Assembly: GCF_003364335.1 (NCBI RefSeq) | Contig: NZ_NXLX01000008.1 | Coordinates: forward strand, 1-64,000 | DNA from: Helicobacter anseris | GTDB lineage: Bacteria; Campylobacterota; Campylobacteria; Campylobacterales; Helicobacteraceae | Direction: 5' to 3' | Length of the DNA: 64,000 nucleotides | Part shown: positions 1-7,088 of the stretch, piece after piece | How positions within the stretch are numbered: the first letter of the stretch is position 1 | How the letters are laid out: every line of letters begins with the position of its first letter | Made by a program: the position numbers and the translations under genes | Notes under the pieces: model-generated | The model's database searches: none | Told to the model about the DNA's origin: nothing | Seen by the model: the letters and a program-made list of their open reading frames with translations, nothing else

Positions 1-1
1 A

Positions 2-109
2 ATCCGATCATTTTGTAAAGGAAAAATAGAAAATTACAAAATACCCTCAAAAGTAGTTGTAGTAGAATCTCTTGAAATTAGTGAGAGATTTAAGAAAAAG
101 CGGTTATAA
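2..109 (+). CDS. C-terminal end of an AMP-binding acyl/aminoacyl ligase (partial)
   Basis: An open frame enters from the window's left edge and stops at a TAA at 107-109, leaving 35 residues. The peptide contains ENYKIPSKVVVVESLEIS followed by a lysine-rich tail. That matches the C-terminal lid of AMP-forming ligases (YKIPxxIxFVxxLP...GKIxR), although the usual Gly-Lys is not preserved. Such enzymes adenylate an acid and load it on a carrier protein, which fits the acyl carrier proteins downstream. C. jejuni has an amino-acid/acyl-activating enzyme in its equivalent locus. The call rests on a short tail only. Confidence 0.45.
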   Translation: MRSFCKGKIENYKIPSKVVVVESLEISERFKKKRL

Positions 110-142
110 TTCACCAAATCATTTAAATCAGAGGTTTAAAAA

Positions 143-607
143 ATGCAACAAATAAAAATCCCTGATAAGCATCTAAAAATCTTTGCTAAATTAAGTGGGG
201 ATTTCAATCCTATTCATCTTGATAAGACTTATGCTTCAAAATCAATTTTTAAAACTAAAATTATTTATGGTATTTTTCAAGTTTTTCTTGCTCTTGAAAA
301 ATTTCTAACAACAAACAAATCTCCTATACATCTATTAAAAATTTCAGCAAATTTTTTAACCCCCATACTTCATGGAGATAAATTTTATATACAAATAGAT
401 CAATCTCATAATAATGTAACATGCAACATATATCTTTCCAATCAGAACAAACCTGTCAGTAATATACATTTTTATTTTAAAAATAGTAAAAAACTGTTGG
501 GATATAGAAAAAATTCTCATTTTCTTAATAAACAACCAATGGAGATAAATGAACTTTTACAGGGGGGGGGGGGGCTACAGAACTATTTTTCAATCCAGAG
601 TTACTAA
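143..607 (+). CDS. MaoC-like hotdog dehydratase domain, N-terminal half of a phase-off MaoC-SDR protein
   Basis: The first 110 or so residues carry the MaoC/(R)-specific enoyl-hydratase signature (FAKLSGDFNPIHLD near residues 14-27: an Asp and His in the hotdog active-site loop). The expected reaction is reversible hydration of an enoyl thioester. The reading frame meets a 13-G tract at 562-574 and then stops early at 605-607. The frame that follows the tract is open without interruption into the SDR domain ending at 1524. A tract of 14 G, or of 11, would join them into one protein of about 460 residues. As assembled the gene is off and only a hydratase stub would be made. Start: ATG preceded by an AGAGG-type site. 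Confidence 0.7.
   Translation: MQQIKIPDKHLKIFAKLSGDFNPIHLDKTYASKSIFKTKIIYGIFQVFLALEKFLTTNKSPIHLLKISANFLTPILHGDKFYIQIDQSHNNVTCNIYLSNQNKPVSNIHFYFKNSKKLLGYRKNSHFLNKQPMEINELLQGGGGLQNYFSIQSY
562..574 (+). repeat. Poly-G contingency tract (G13) inside the MaoC-SDR gene
   Basis: Thirteen consecutive G in an AT-rich gene. The upstream frame gives four Gly codons and then a premature stop at 605. The downstream SDR frame is reached with 14 or 11 G, so the gene is OFF at this length. Slipped-strand mispairing at such tracts is well known in Campylobacter and Helicobacter. Confidence 0.93.
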
Positions 608-1524
608 GAATAATTTTTCCAAATTGCCATAGAAAACTTGATAATTTTAGCACTGCAACCCTCCTAGCAATAACTAGAATAGTTGGTATGCAATGTCCTG
701 GGCTAAATAGCATTTTTTCTTCTATGGAATTAGAATTTCCTCCATCCTATCCAAAGCCTATAAAGACATTATTTTATGATTTTAAAATACATCCTATTTT
801 AAATTGCGCAAATATTTCAATCAACAACTTGCTAAAAGGAAAAATCAAAGCCTTTATTAGGCCAAAACCTATTGAAAATATAAAAACCAACACTCTACTC
901 TTTAAATACCCATCCTTAAAAAAAGAGTTGCCATTCAAACATCAGCGCGCATTAGTCATTGGCGCAAGTAATGGGCTAGGTAATACTTGTTCAAAACTTT
1001 TGTCTATAGGTGGTGCAAGTGTTTTAGCAAGCTTTAACAATACTAAAGTTTTAGAAAGAGACTCTAATATCCATTTTTTTCAATACAATGCACTTAACCC
1101 AACAAAAGAGATGCTAACAACAATTGTAAATTTTTCACCAACGCATCTTTATTATTTTTCAACACCTAAAATTCAATCCATAAAAAACCCATATATCCAA
1201 GAAGAAAATTTACAAGATTTTATAAATCATTATATCTTTGGTTTAAACAAAATTTTAAAATTAAATATCATATCCCTAACAACAATCTTTTGTCCCTCTA
1301 CTGCTTTTATAGAAACTCGTCCTCAAGACTTTAAAGAATACATCTTAGCAAAAAGCCTTTTAGAATCTTTTCTCTCCTTTTTATCACAACAATACATATG
1401 CATATATCCAAGAATAGAAAAAACCCTTACAAATCAAACTTTAGAAATCACAAAACAAAATCTACCGACCACAGATGAAGTCATCCTAAAAGAAATTCTT
1501 ACCTTAAAAGCTAAAAATATGTGA
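575..1524 (+). CDS. SDR-type reductase domain, C-terminal half of the phase-off MaoC-SDR protein
   Basis: This frame is open from the poly-G tract at 562-574; the first ATG inside it is at 688. The Rossmann motif RALVIGASNGLGNTCSKLL (roughly 90 residues after that ATG) is the TGxxxGxG nucleotide-binding loop of short-chain dehydrogenases. A canonical YxxxK is not obvious: the candidate is the EYILAK segment. Fused to the upstream MaoC domain it would combine hydration/dehydration with ketoreduction of an acyl thioester, as in multidomain fatty-acid enzymes. In this assembly it lies out of frame with its N-terminal half. Independent translation from 688 is possible, but I see no good ribosome binding site for it. 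Confidence 0.65.
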
Positions 1525-1565
1525 TAACATTCTAATTTCAATAGCATAAAAAGGATGTTAAAATT

Positions 1566-1796
1566 ATGAAACAAAAGGTATATGAGATACTCAGTAAGAT
1601 TTTAAAAACCAAAGTTGATGATACTACTTCAGTCTCTATGCAAAATTCTCAAGAATGGTCTTCAATTGTGCATATAGATATCATTATGAGTTTAGAAGAA
1701 GAATTTGATATTTTGTTTGCTGAAAATGATTTGGCTTCCCTAACATCGCAAGAATCCATCATAGCAAAAGTAGAAGAACTTGCTAAAGCTCAATAA
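1566..1796 (+). CDS. Acyl carrier protein
   Basis: A 76-residue acidic helical protein with the carrier-protein signature EWSSIVHIDIIMSLEEEF. Ser33 is the expected 4'-phosphopantetheine attachment site, although the usual DSL is SSI here. It is dedicated rather than the fatty-acid ACP, judging by its place between the MaoC-SDR gene and the VOC and FkbH genes. C. jejuni carries comparable acpP2/acpP3 genes in its flagellin-glycan locus. It would hold the acyl chain built by the neighbouring KAS III, ketoreductase and dehydratase. A clear AAAAGGA site precedes the ATG. AcpS, encoded at 40874, could activate it. Confidence 0.85.
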   Translation: MKQKVYEILSKILKTKVDDTTSVSMQNSQEWSSIVHIDIIMSLEEEFDILFAENDLASLTSQESIIAKVEELAKAQ

Positions 1797-2189
1797 TCCC
1801 ATCCATCATATCGGTGTTGCAACACAAAGTATTGACGTTGAATTTCCATTGTTTCAAAAACTTGGTTTTACATTAGAAGATGAGTTTATTGATGAAAATC
1901 AAGGAGTTAGAGGCTTATTTATCAAAAACCAATCCTATCGTCTAGAACTCCTAGAAAATCTCGATGACAAAGGACCTCTTTGCAACTATTTAAAAAATAA
2001 TACAAAAATGTATCATATTGCCTATGAAACACAAGATATTTATAAGGATTTAGAAATACTAAGAAAGCGTGACATTCAGGGGGGGGGGGCATTATTGTGA
2101 AACCGGTTATGCCTGCTACATATTTCAAAAGACTTTGTTTTGTTATGATGAAAAATTATATGCTAATTGAACTTGTGGAGAAAAAATGA
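1780..2189 (+). CDS. VOC (glyoxalase/epimerase-fold) protein, phase-off
   Basis: The frame starts at a TTG overlapping the end of the ACP gene. It opens with IHHIGVATQSI, the first metal-ligand strand of the vicinal oxygen chelate superfamily (methylmalonyl-CoA epimerase-like), and has a second ligand region around MYHIAYET. At an 11-G tract (2079-2089) the frame runs to a stop at 2098. The other frame encodes the missing last strand (FVMMKNYMLIELVE) and ends at 2189, overlapping the ATG of the next gene as ATGA. With 12 or 9 G a complete protein of about 136 residues results. Function is unassigned; epimerisation of a carrier-bound acyl group is a guess from context. Confidence 0.7.
2079..2089 (+). 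repeat. Poly-G contingency tract (G11) in the VOC gene
   Basis: Eleven G. In the present phase translation ends at 2098-2100. One more G, or two fewer, opens the frame that supplies the conserved C-terminal strand and couples to the next gene through ATGA at 2186. The gene is OFF as assembled. Confidence 0.93.
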
Positions 2190-3763
2190 ACATATTTTCA
2201 AATAACCTTAAGCGTACAGAAATATTAGATGCTAAAGATAAAATAAATCCATCTATTTTAAAACAAATTAAAATAAATATACATAGAAATCATGCCTTTG
2301 AACCCATAGAGAGTATTATTGCTCCTTTTTTAGCCTTTAGTAAAATATGGGCAAGATTCTTAATTGGATCTTATGATGATAGTCTTAGTTTTGACAATTT
2401 TCAAAAAAGTGATTTAGAAATTATATGGCTTGATCTTTCACGCTATAAAAACAACCCTACAGAGCATATCAACAAACAACTAAAATACCTAAAAAATCTA
2501 ACAACAGATCCTATACTCATAATATTTATGGACTTAGAAATCAAACATCTAGTAGAGTTATCAGAATCAAACTTGAAAGTCATTAAACTTTCTGATTTTT
2601 TAACATCAAATGATCTTGATGATTCAAAATCAAGCATTACAGGAACCAGACTTAGCAATAAAGCTTGCATAAAAATAGCCCAAATGCTTGGATTAAAACA
2701 TATTCCATCTTTACTTCTTCCTACACTAAAAGCCATTGTGCTAGATCTAGATAACACGCTATATCAAGGTATAATTGGCGAAGATGGTATAGAAAATATC
2801 AAGCTTACACAAGAGCATATAAAATTGCAAGAAAAAATTTTGGAATATAAAAAGCAAGGCTTTCTTTTGGCAATTGCCTCAAAAAATGAAGAAGAGGATG
2901 CTAAAAAACTTTTTGAAACAAGAAAGGATTTTATTCTTAAATGGGATGATTTTGATATCAAAAAAATCAATTGGGATCCAAAAGCCGAGAATATTAAATC
3001 CATAGCACAAATTTTTAACATAGGATTAGATTCTATACTTTTTATCGATGATAATATCGCAGAAATAGAATCTGTTAAAATCTTAGATATAAAAACAATC
3101 CTTGCCACATCTCCAAAAGAAGTTCTAGAGATTTTAAATCTTTTCCCACAAATGCAAAAAAACAATATCTTAAAAGAAGATCTTATCCGTTCACAAGATA
3201 TCCAAGCAAACCAAATTCGAAAAAGTATTAAAAATCTCTCTCAGGAAGAATATTTTAAAAATTTAAAAATTACTTTGGACTTTTCTATCGACAATAAAGA
3301 ACATATACAAAGAATTACAGAGCTACTTAATAAAACCAATCAATTTATTTCAAACTATACACGCCCAAGTCCTGAACAAGTCAATCAATGGTTTATTGAT
3401 AAAACCATAGCAATAGTGACCATATCTATGGGTGATAAATTAAGTGATAGTGGCATTATTGCTATTTTTATTGGAAAACAGCATAAAGAAAAAATTGAAA
3501 TTATAGATTTATGTATCAGTTGCAGAGCACTAGGCAGAAAACTTGAAGAAATCATGTTTTTTTATGCTATCAAACTAATAAGCAAAAAACTATCACTCCC
3601 ATATGATGAATTTGATGTCTTTTTTCAAAATGGTGAAAGAAATGGTCCATTTTTAGAATTTTTGAGTAAAATAAGCCATCAGAAAAATATCAATCCTCCT
3701 TTTGTCACAATCAAGCCTAAAGAAATAAAGCTTGAGGGATTATGTATCAAGGAAAATGCATGA
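2186..3763 (+). CDS. FkbH-like HAD-superfamily IIIC protein (acyl/glyceryl transfer to ACP)
   Basis: The 525-residue length and layout match FkbH proteins. There is an N-terminal SGNH-like part, then a HAD domain with D187-L-D189-N-T-L and a later IDDN aspartate motif near residue 286. A C-terminal GNAT-like part follows (SDSGIIAIFIG and CRALGRKLEEIMF). FkbH enzymes take 1,3-bisphosphoglycerate, dephosphorylate it and load a glyceryl unit on an ACP. A related HAD-IIIC gene (Cj1302) lies in the C. jejuni flagellin-glycan locus, where some pseudaminic derivatives carry di-O-methylglyceric acid. The start overlaps the phase-on VOC stop and the stop overlaps the next ATG. Whether glycerate is the real substrate here is inference. 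Confidence 0.85.
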   Translation: MNIFSNNLKRTEILDAKDKINPSILKQIKINIHRNHAFEPIESIIAPFLAFSKIWARFLIGSYDDSLSFDNFQKSDLEIIWLDLSRYKNNPTEHINKQLKYLKNLTTDPILIIFMDLEIKHLVELSESNLKVIKLSDFLTSNDLDDSKSSITGTRLSNKACIKIAQMLGLKHIPSLLLPTLKAIVLDLDNTLYQGIIGEDGIENIKLTQEHIKLQEKILEYKKQGFLLAIASKNEEEDAKKLFETRKDFILKWDDFDIKKINWDPKAENIKSIAQIFNIGLDSILFIDDNIAEIESVKILDIKTILATSPKEVLEILNLFPQMQKNNILKEDLIRSQDIQANQIRKSIKNLSQEEYFKNLKITLDFSIDNKEHIQRITELLNKTNQFISNYTRPSPEQVNQWFIDKTIAIVTISMGDKLSDSGIIAIFIGKQHKEKIEIIDLCISCRALGRKLEEIMFFYAIKLISKKLSLPYDEFDVFFQNGERNGPFLEFLSKISHQKNINPPFVTIKPKEIKLEGLCIKENA

Positions 3764-4839
3764 GAACTTCTTTTGAAAATGTCCAAATTAGTGGTATATC
3801 TGTCGTAGTGCCTTCTCATAAAATTAATATAGACGATGAACTTCATACAATCTATAATGGAGATATCCAAGCCCTTAAGAGAATTAAAAAAGTTATTGGT
3901 TTGCAAAGTCGCCATATTGCGAAAGACAATACAACTGCTAGCGATTTGGCTATTATGGCTATTTCTAGCTTGTTGCGCGATATGCATATTGATGTTAAAA
4001 ATATAGATGCAATCATCATGGTTACACAAACTCCAGATTATTTCTTGCCAGCCACTGCGTGTTATATCCATGGAAAACTAAACTTTCCTGTCTCCACAAT
4101 CGCTATGGATATCAATCAAGCCTGTGCTGGATATCTCTATGGACTATATATTGCTCATTCCTTAATAGAAAATGGTGGATGTAAAAAAGTTCTTTTAATC
4201 TGTGGAGATACCCTGAGTAAATATATAAATCCTCTAGATTCTAATCTCGCCCCTATTATTGGCGATGGTGTTAGTGCAACTCTTTTAGAATCACAAGAAA
4301 AAAAGCAAGAAAAAAGTTTTTTTGACTTAGGAACAGAAGGAAAAAAATTCTATCAACTTATTATTCCAGAAGGTGCATCAAGAATACCTGATCCACAAAT
4401 CATACCAGAACCAAAAATATGGGAAACTTCAGAAAAAAGAAATCTAAGACAACTTTATATGGATGGATCAGAAATTTTTAATTTTGCAATCATGCAAGAA
4501 CCAAAAGCTTTTTTAGAAATGCTTGATTATGCACAACAAGATAAAGATTCTTTAGATTTTGCTTTCTTTCATCAAGCAAATAAATATATCGTTGATAATA
4601 TAACAAGACGCTTAAAGTTAGATCCTACTAAAGTACCTAACGCCACAACAAATAAATATGGAAATCTCAGTGGATGCTCAATTCCTGCAACAATCTGTGA
4701 TACACTCAATACACAAGAAAACTCTTTAACAAAAAATCTAAGAGTTTCTCTTGCTGGTTTTGGAGCTGGTTTAAGTTGGGGGAATGCTATAATAACTCTC
4801 AATCAAAATTTTTATTGCAGAAATGTTCAATTCTATTAA
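3760..4839 (+). CDS. 3-oxoacyl-ACP synthase III (FabH-like)
   Basis: Thiolase-fold KAS III with the full Cys-His-Asn triad: C122 in NQACAGYLYG, H271 in FFHQANK and N302 in YGNLSG. It would condense a primer thioester with malonyl-ACP to start or extend the acyl chain made by this module. I chose the ATG at 3760, which overlaps the FkbH stop as ATGA and has an AAGGA about 6 bases upstream; an ATG at 3742 is also in frame. About 359 residues is slightly longer than FabH of fatty-acid synthesis. It corresponds in position and type to fabH2 of the C. jejuni glycan locus and is probably not the housekeeping FabH. Confidence 0.87.
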   Translation: MRTSFENVQISGISVVVPSHKINIDDELHTIYNGDIQALKRIKKVIGLQSRHIAKDNTTASDLAIMAISSLLRDMHIDVKNIDAIIMVTQTPDYFLPATACYIHGKLNFPVSTIAMDINQACAGYLYGLYIAHSLIENGGCKKVLLICGDTLSKYINPLDSNLAPIIGDGVSATLLESQEKKQEKSFFDLGTEGKKFYQLIIPEGASRIPDPQIIPEPKIWETSEKRNLRQLYMDGSEIFNFAIMQEPKAFLEMLDYAQQDKDSLDFAFFHQANKYIVDNITRRLKLDPTKVPNATTNKYGNLSGCSIPATICDTLNTQENSLTKNLRVSLAGFGAGLSWGNAIITLNQNFYCRNVQFY

Positions 4840-4849
4840 AGGAGTTTAT

Positions 4850-5080
4850 ATGACACAACAAGAATTATTACTTCAAATCCAAGATGCATTACAAAGAGAT
4901 GAGGCACTGGAACTTTCCACAAAGTTAAATGAAATTGAAGAATGGGATAGCCTTGCTATCGTATCAATGATTAGTTTATATGATACACTTTTTCATTTAA
5001 GCGTAACTGGAAATGAACTTAGAAACTGTAAAAGTGTTCAAGATTTAGTAGATATAGTAAAAGACAAACTTTCAAAATGA
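4850..5080 (+). CDS. Acyl carrier protein (second of the locus)
   Basis: Starting at the ATG at 4850, directly after a strong AAAGGAG at 4838-4844, the product is 76 residues. An in-frame ATG at 4823 lies inside the KAS III gene and lacks such a site. The phosphopantetheine motif is EEWDSLAIVSMISL, with the canonical DSL Ser. It differs clearly from the first ACP, so the two carriers may hold different intermediates (for example the FkbH-loaded starter and the elongating chain). Its stop overlaps the ketoreductase start as ATGA, which implies coupled translation. Confidence 0.86.
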   Translation: MTQQELLLQIQDALQRDEALELSTKLNEIEEWDSLAIVSMISLYDTLFHLSVTGNELRNCKSVQDLVDIVKDKLSK

Positions 5081-5835
5081 AAATAGATTTTTTTTCCAAA
5101 CGATTTCTTATTACTGGTGCTAGCAGTGGAATGGGAGCACATATTGCTCTCACATTAAATACTCTTGGTGCAGAAATCATTGCTATAGCTAGAGATGAGC
5201 AAAAACTTTTAAAACAAAAATCATTTGCAAAGAATAAAGACCTTTTTCATATCTTACAAAAAGATATTTCAGAAATAAATAGTTTGGATAAATGGGCTCT
5301 AGAAATTACCAAACAATATGGCAGTTTTGATGGGGCGGTGCTATCTGCTGGTATCCAGCAGATAGCACCGATTTCATCGGTGCTGTCTGTAGAATCCGCG
5401 ATCCCACTTTTTAATACAAACTATTTTGGGAATCTGCAAATTATTAAGGGATTAATTGATAGAAGAGCAAAAAGCAATAAAAATGCTAGCTTTGTATTTT
5501 TGAGCTCAAACTCAAGTGTCAAAGCACAAAAAGGCTTAACAAACTATGCCGCCACAAAAGGTGCAATAAATACGGCTATTAAATCTATAGCATTGGAGAT
5601 TGCTCCATTATCATATCGTATCAATGCCATCTCTCCAGGTTTTGTCATGACAGAAATGATAGAAGATTGGAGCAAAGTCTATGACTCTACATATATTGAA
5701 AATATTAAAAAAGAATATCCTCTAGGAATAGGAAAAGTTGAAGATATTACTCCACTGATATGCTTTCTACTCTCTGAATATTCACATTGGATTACAGGAC
5801 AAAATATAGTCATAGATGGTGGAGCAAGCCTGTGA
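5077..5835 (+). CDS. FabG-like short-chain dehydrogenase/reductase
   Basis: A 252-residue classical SDR with the cofactor loop TGASSGMG (residues 13-20), the active-site Ser in SSNSS and the catalytic Y157-A-A-T-K161. It ends with the usual DGGASL tail. The likely reaction is NADPH-dependent reduction of the 3-oxoacyl-ACP made by the adjacent KAS III. It is translationally coupled on both sides (ATGA at 5077, GTGA at 5832). The coding sequence contains a 16-bp perfect inverted repeat (5336-5370) of higher GC than its surroundings, yet the protein there remains in frame. Confidence 0.85.
   Translation: MKIDFFSKRFLITGASSGMGAHIALTLNTLGAEIIAIARDEQKLLKQKSFAKNKDLFHILQKDISEINSLDKWALEITKQYGSFDGAVLSAGIQQIAPISSVLSVESAIPLFNTNYFGNLQIIKGLIDRRAKSNKNASFVFLSSNSSVKAQKGLTNYAATKGAINTAIKSIALEIAPLSYRINAISPGFVMTEMIEDWSKVYDSTYIENIKKEYPLGIGKVEDITPLICFLLSEYSHWITGQNIVIDGGASL
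5336..5370. repeat. 16-bp perfect inverted repeat inside the SDR gene
   Basis: Left arm CGGTGCTATCTGCTGG (5336-5351), loop TAT, right arm its exact reverse complement (5355-5370). A third direct copy with one mismatch (CGGTGCTGTCTG) follows at 5378-5389. The mRNA would fold into a very stable hairpin in the middle of a coding region. Confidence 0.9.
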
Positions 5836-6452
5836 AAGACTTTTTTCTCTCACAATACAATGAAGGGTTTTATACTCAAGATGAATTGAAACAAATTGGA
5901 TTTGCATCTATTGGGAAAAATGTCCTTATTTCTAGGCTAGCTAGAATCTATGGAGCTTCAAATATCTCTATTGGAAACAATGTAAGAATTGATGATTTTG
6001 TAATTTTAAGTGGCAAAATAGAAATAGGAAGTTTTGTGCATATTGGAGCTTCTAGCAATATAACAGGTTCAGATGCTGGGATAGTAATTAAAGATTTTTG
6101 TGGAATTAGCAATCATGTCAAAGTACTAGCCATAACAGATGATTATAGCGGAGTAAGTATGACAAACCCATGTATTCCAGAGCAATATAAAAATAATTAT
6201 AAGAAAAAAATTATTCTAGAAAAGCACTGTATCATTGGCTCTAGTAGTCTTATCTTGCCAGATGCTTATCTTGCAGAAGGGGTTGCTATCGGTGCTATGA
6301 GTATGGTAATAAGAAAAACAAACCCTTGGGGTATTTACTTTGGTATCCCAGCAAAAAGAATCAAAGAAAGACAAAAAGAGATACTCAAACTCGAGAAAGA
6401 TTTTCTAGAAAACTTTATAAATAATCAGGGGGGGGGGATAAGCGCAAAATAA
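5832..6452 (+). CDS. Left-handed beta-helix (hexapeptide) acyltransferase, phase-variable C-terminus
   Basis: Repeated hexapeptide units (SIGNNVRIDDFVILSG, EIGSFVHIGASS, then CIIGSSSLILPDAYL) define a LbetaH acetyl/acyltransferase of the NeuD/WbpD-like class. I start it at the GTG at 5832, overlapping the SDR stop as GTGA. The tandem paralogue at 6481 also starts with GTG and aligns there. A 10-G tract at 6428-6437 lies after the helix. In the present phase the protein ends ISAK. With 11 or 8 G it gains a 16-residue basic tail and its stop overlaps the next gene's GTG as GTGA. It may transfer the acyl group made by the upstream module to an amino sugar. Confidence 0.8.
   Translation: MKDFFLSQYNEGFYTQDELKQIGFASIGKNVLISRLARIYGASNISIGNNVRIDDFVILSGKIEIGSFVHIGASSNITGSDAGIVIKDFCGISNHVKVLAITDDYSGVSMTNPCIPEQYKNNYKKKIILEKHCIIGSSSLILPDAYLAEGVAIGAMSMVIRKTNPWGIYFGIPAKRIKERQKEILKLEKDFLENFINNQGGGISAK
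5943..6051 (+). repeat. 109-bp near-identical segment, copy 1
   Basis: Identical to 6592-6700 except for one base, inside the first of two tandem hexapeptide transferase genes. The flanking parts of the genes are much less alike. Confidence 0.9.
6428..6437 (+). repeat. Poly-G contingency tract (G10) at the end of the first hexapeptide transferase
   Basis: Ten G near the 3' end. The enzyme core is intact in every phase, so slippage changes only the C-terminal tail and whether the stop codon (6482-6484) overlaps the downstream start at 6481. The third phase stops immediately at a TAA (6439-6441). Confidence 0.92.
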
Positions 6453-6480
6453 TCTCCATAATCCCACAAAGGATTGCATC

Positions 6481-7068
6481 GTGAATACCCTAATGCAATC
6501 TCAATACAATGAAGGATTTTATACTCAAGAAGAGTTAAAAAATCTAGGTTTTGCCTCAATTGGTAAAGGGGTGCTAATATCAAAACTGACGAGAATCTAT
6601 GGAGCTTCAAATATCTCTATTGGAAACAATGTGAGAATTGATGATTTTGTAATTTTAAGTGGCAAAATAGAAATAGGAAGTTTTGTGCATATTGGAGCTT
6701 TTGCTTCAATCACAGGAGGAAAAGCAGGAGTAAAAATTGGAGATTTTTGTGGAATGAGCTCGCAATCCAAAATATTTGCCGTAAGTGATGACTTTATCAA
6801 TGGTTATCTTGTAGGACCTTGTGTGCCGATGCAATTCAGAAATGTGATAGAAAAACCAGTAATACTTACAAAACACTGCCACATTGGTAGTCACAGTTTG
6901 GTATTGCCTGGAAGTATCTTTTTGTTAGGTGCTTGTCTTGGACCAATGAGTCTAAATATGGGAAGAAAATTAAAAGAATGGAGTTACTATATAGGAAATC
7001 CTGCAAAAAAAGTGTATGATATCGATAAAAAAAAGATTACTGATCTGGAAATAAAACTAGAATATTAG
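6481..7068 (+). CDS. Hexapeptide acyltransferase, tandem paralogue
   Basis: A 195-residue LbetaH protein that aligns along its length with the preceding gene (SQYNEGFYTQEELKNLGFAS at the N-terminus in both). A GTG start is used, with QSQYNEG soon after. A 109-bp stretch is nearly identical between the two genes, while the C-terminal halves have diverged (HCHIGSHSLVLPGSIF here). The pair could acylate two different positions or use different donors. No poly-G tract is present in this copy. Confidence 0.8.
   Translation: MNTLMQSQYNEGFYTQEELKNLGFASIGKGVLISKLTRIYGASNISIGNNVRIDDFVILSGKIEIGSFVHIGAFASITGGKAGVKIGDFCGMSSQSKIFAVSDDFINGYLVGPCVPMQFRNVIEKPVILTKHCHIGSHSLVLPGSIFLLGACLGPMSLNMGRKLKEWSYYIGNPAKKVYDIDKKKITDLEIKLEY
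6592..6700 (+). repeat. 109-bp near-identical segment, copy 2
   Basis: Partner of 5943-6051 with a single silent-looking A/G difference. It covers the SIGNNVRIDDFVILSG hexapeptide region of the second transferase gene. Confidence 0.9.
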
Positions 7069-7088
7069 ATTTCTTAAGGATTATTAAA

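Noticed and set aside
525..713. Minus-strand frame across the poly-G tract at 562
   Set aside because: It is a shadow of the MaoC-SDR gene; its poly-Pro run is only the complement of the G-tract.
4823..4849. Upstream in-frame start for the second ACP
   Set aside because: It lies inside the KAS III gene without a ribosome site, whereas ATG 4850 follows AAAGGAG and matches ACP length.
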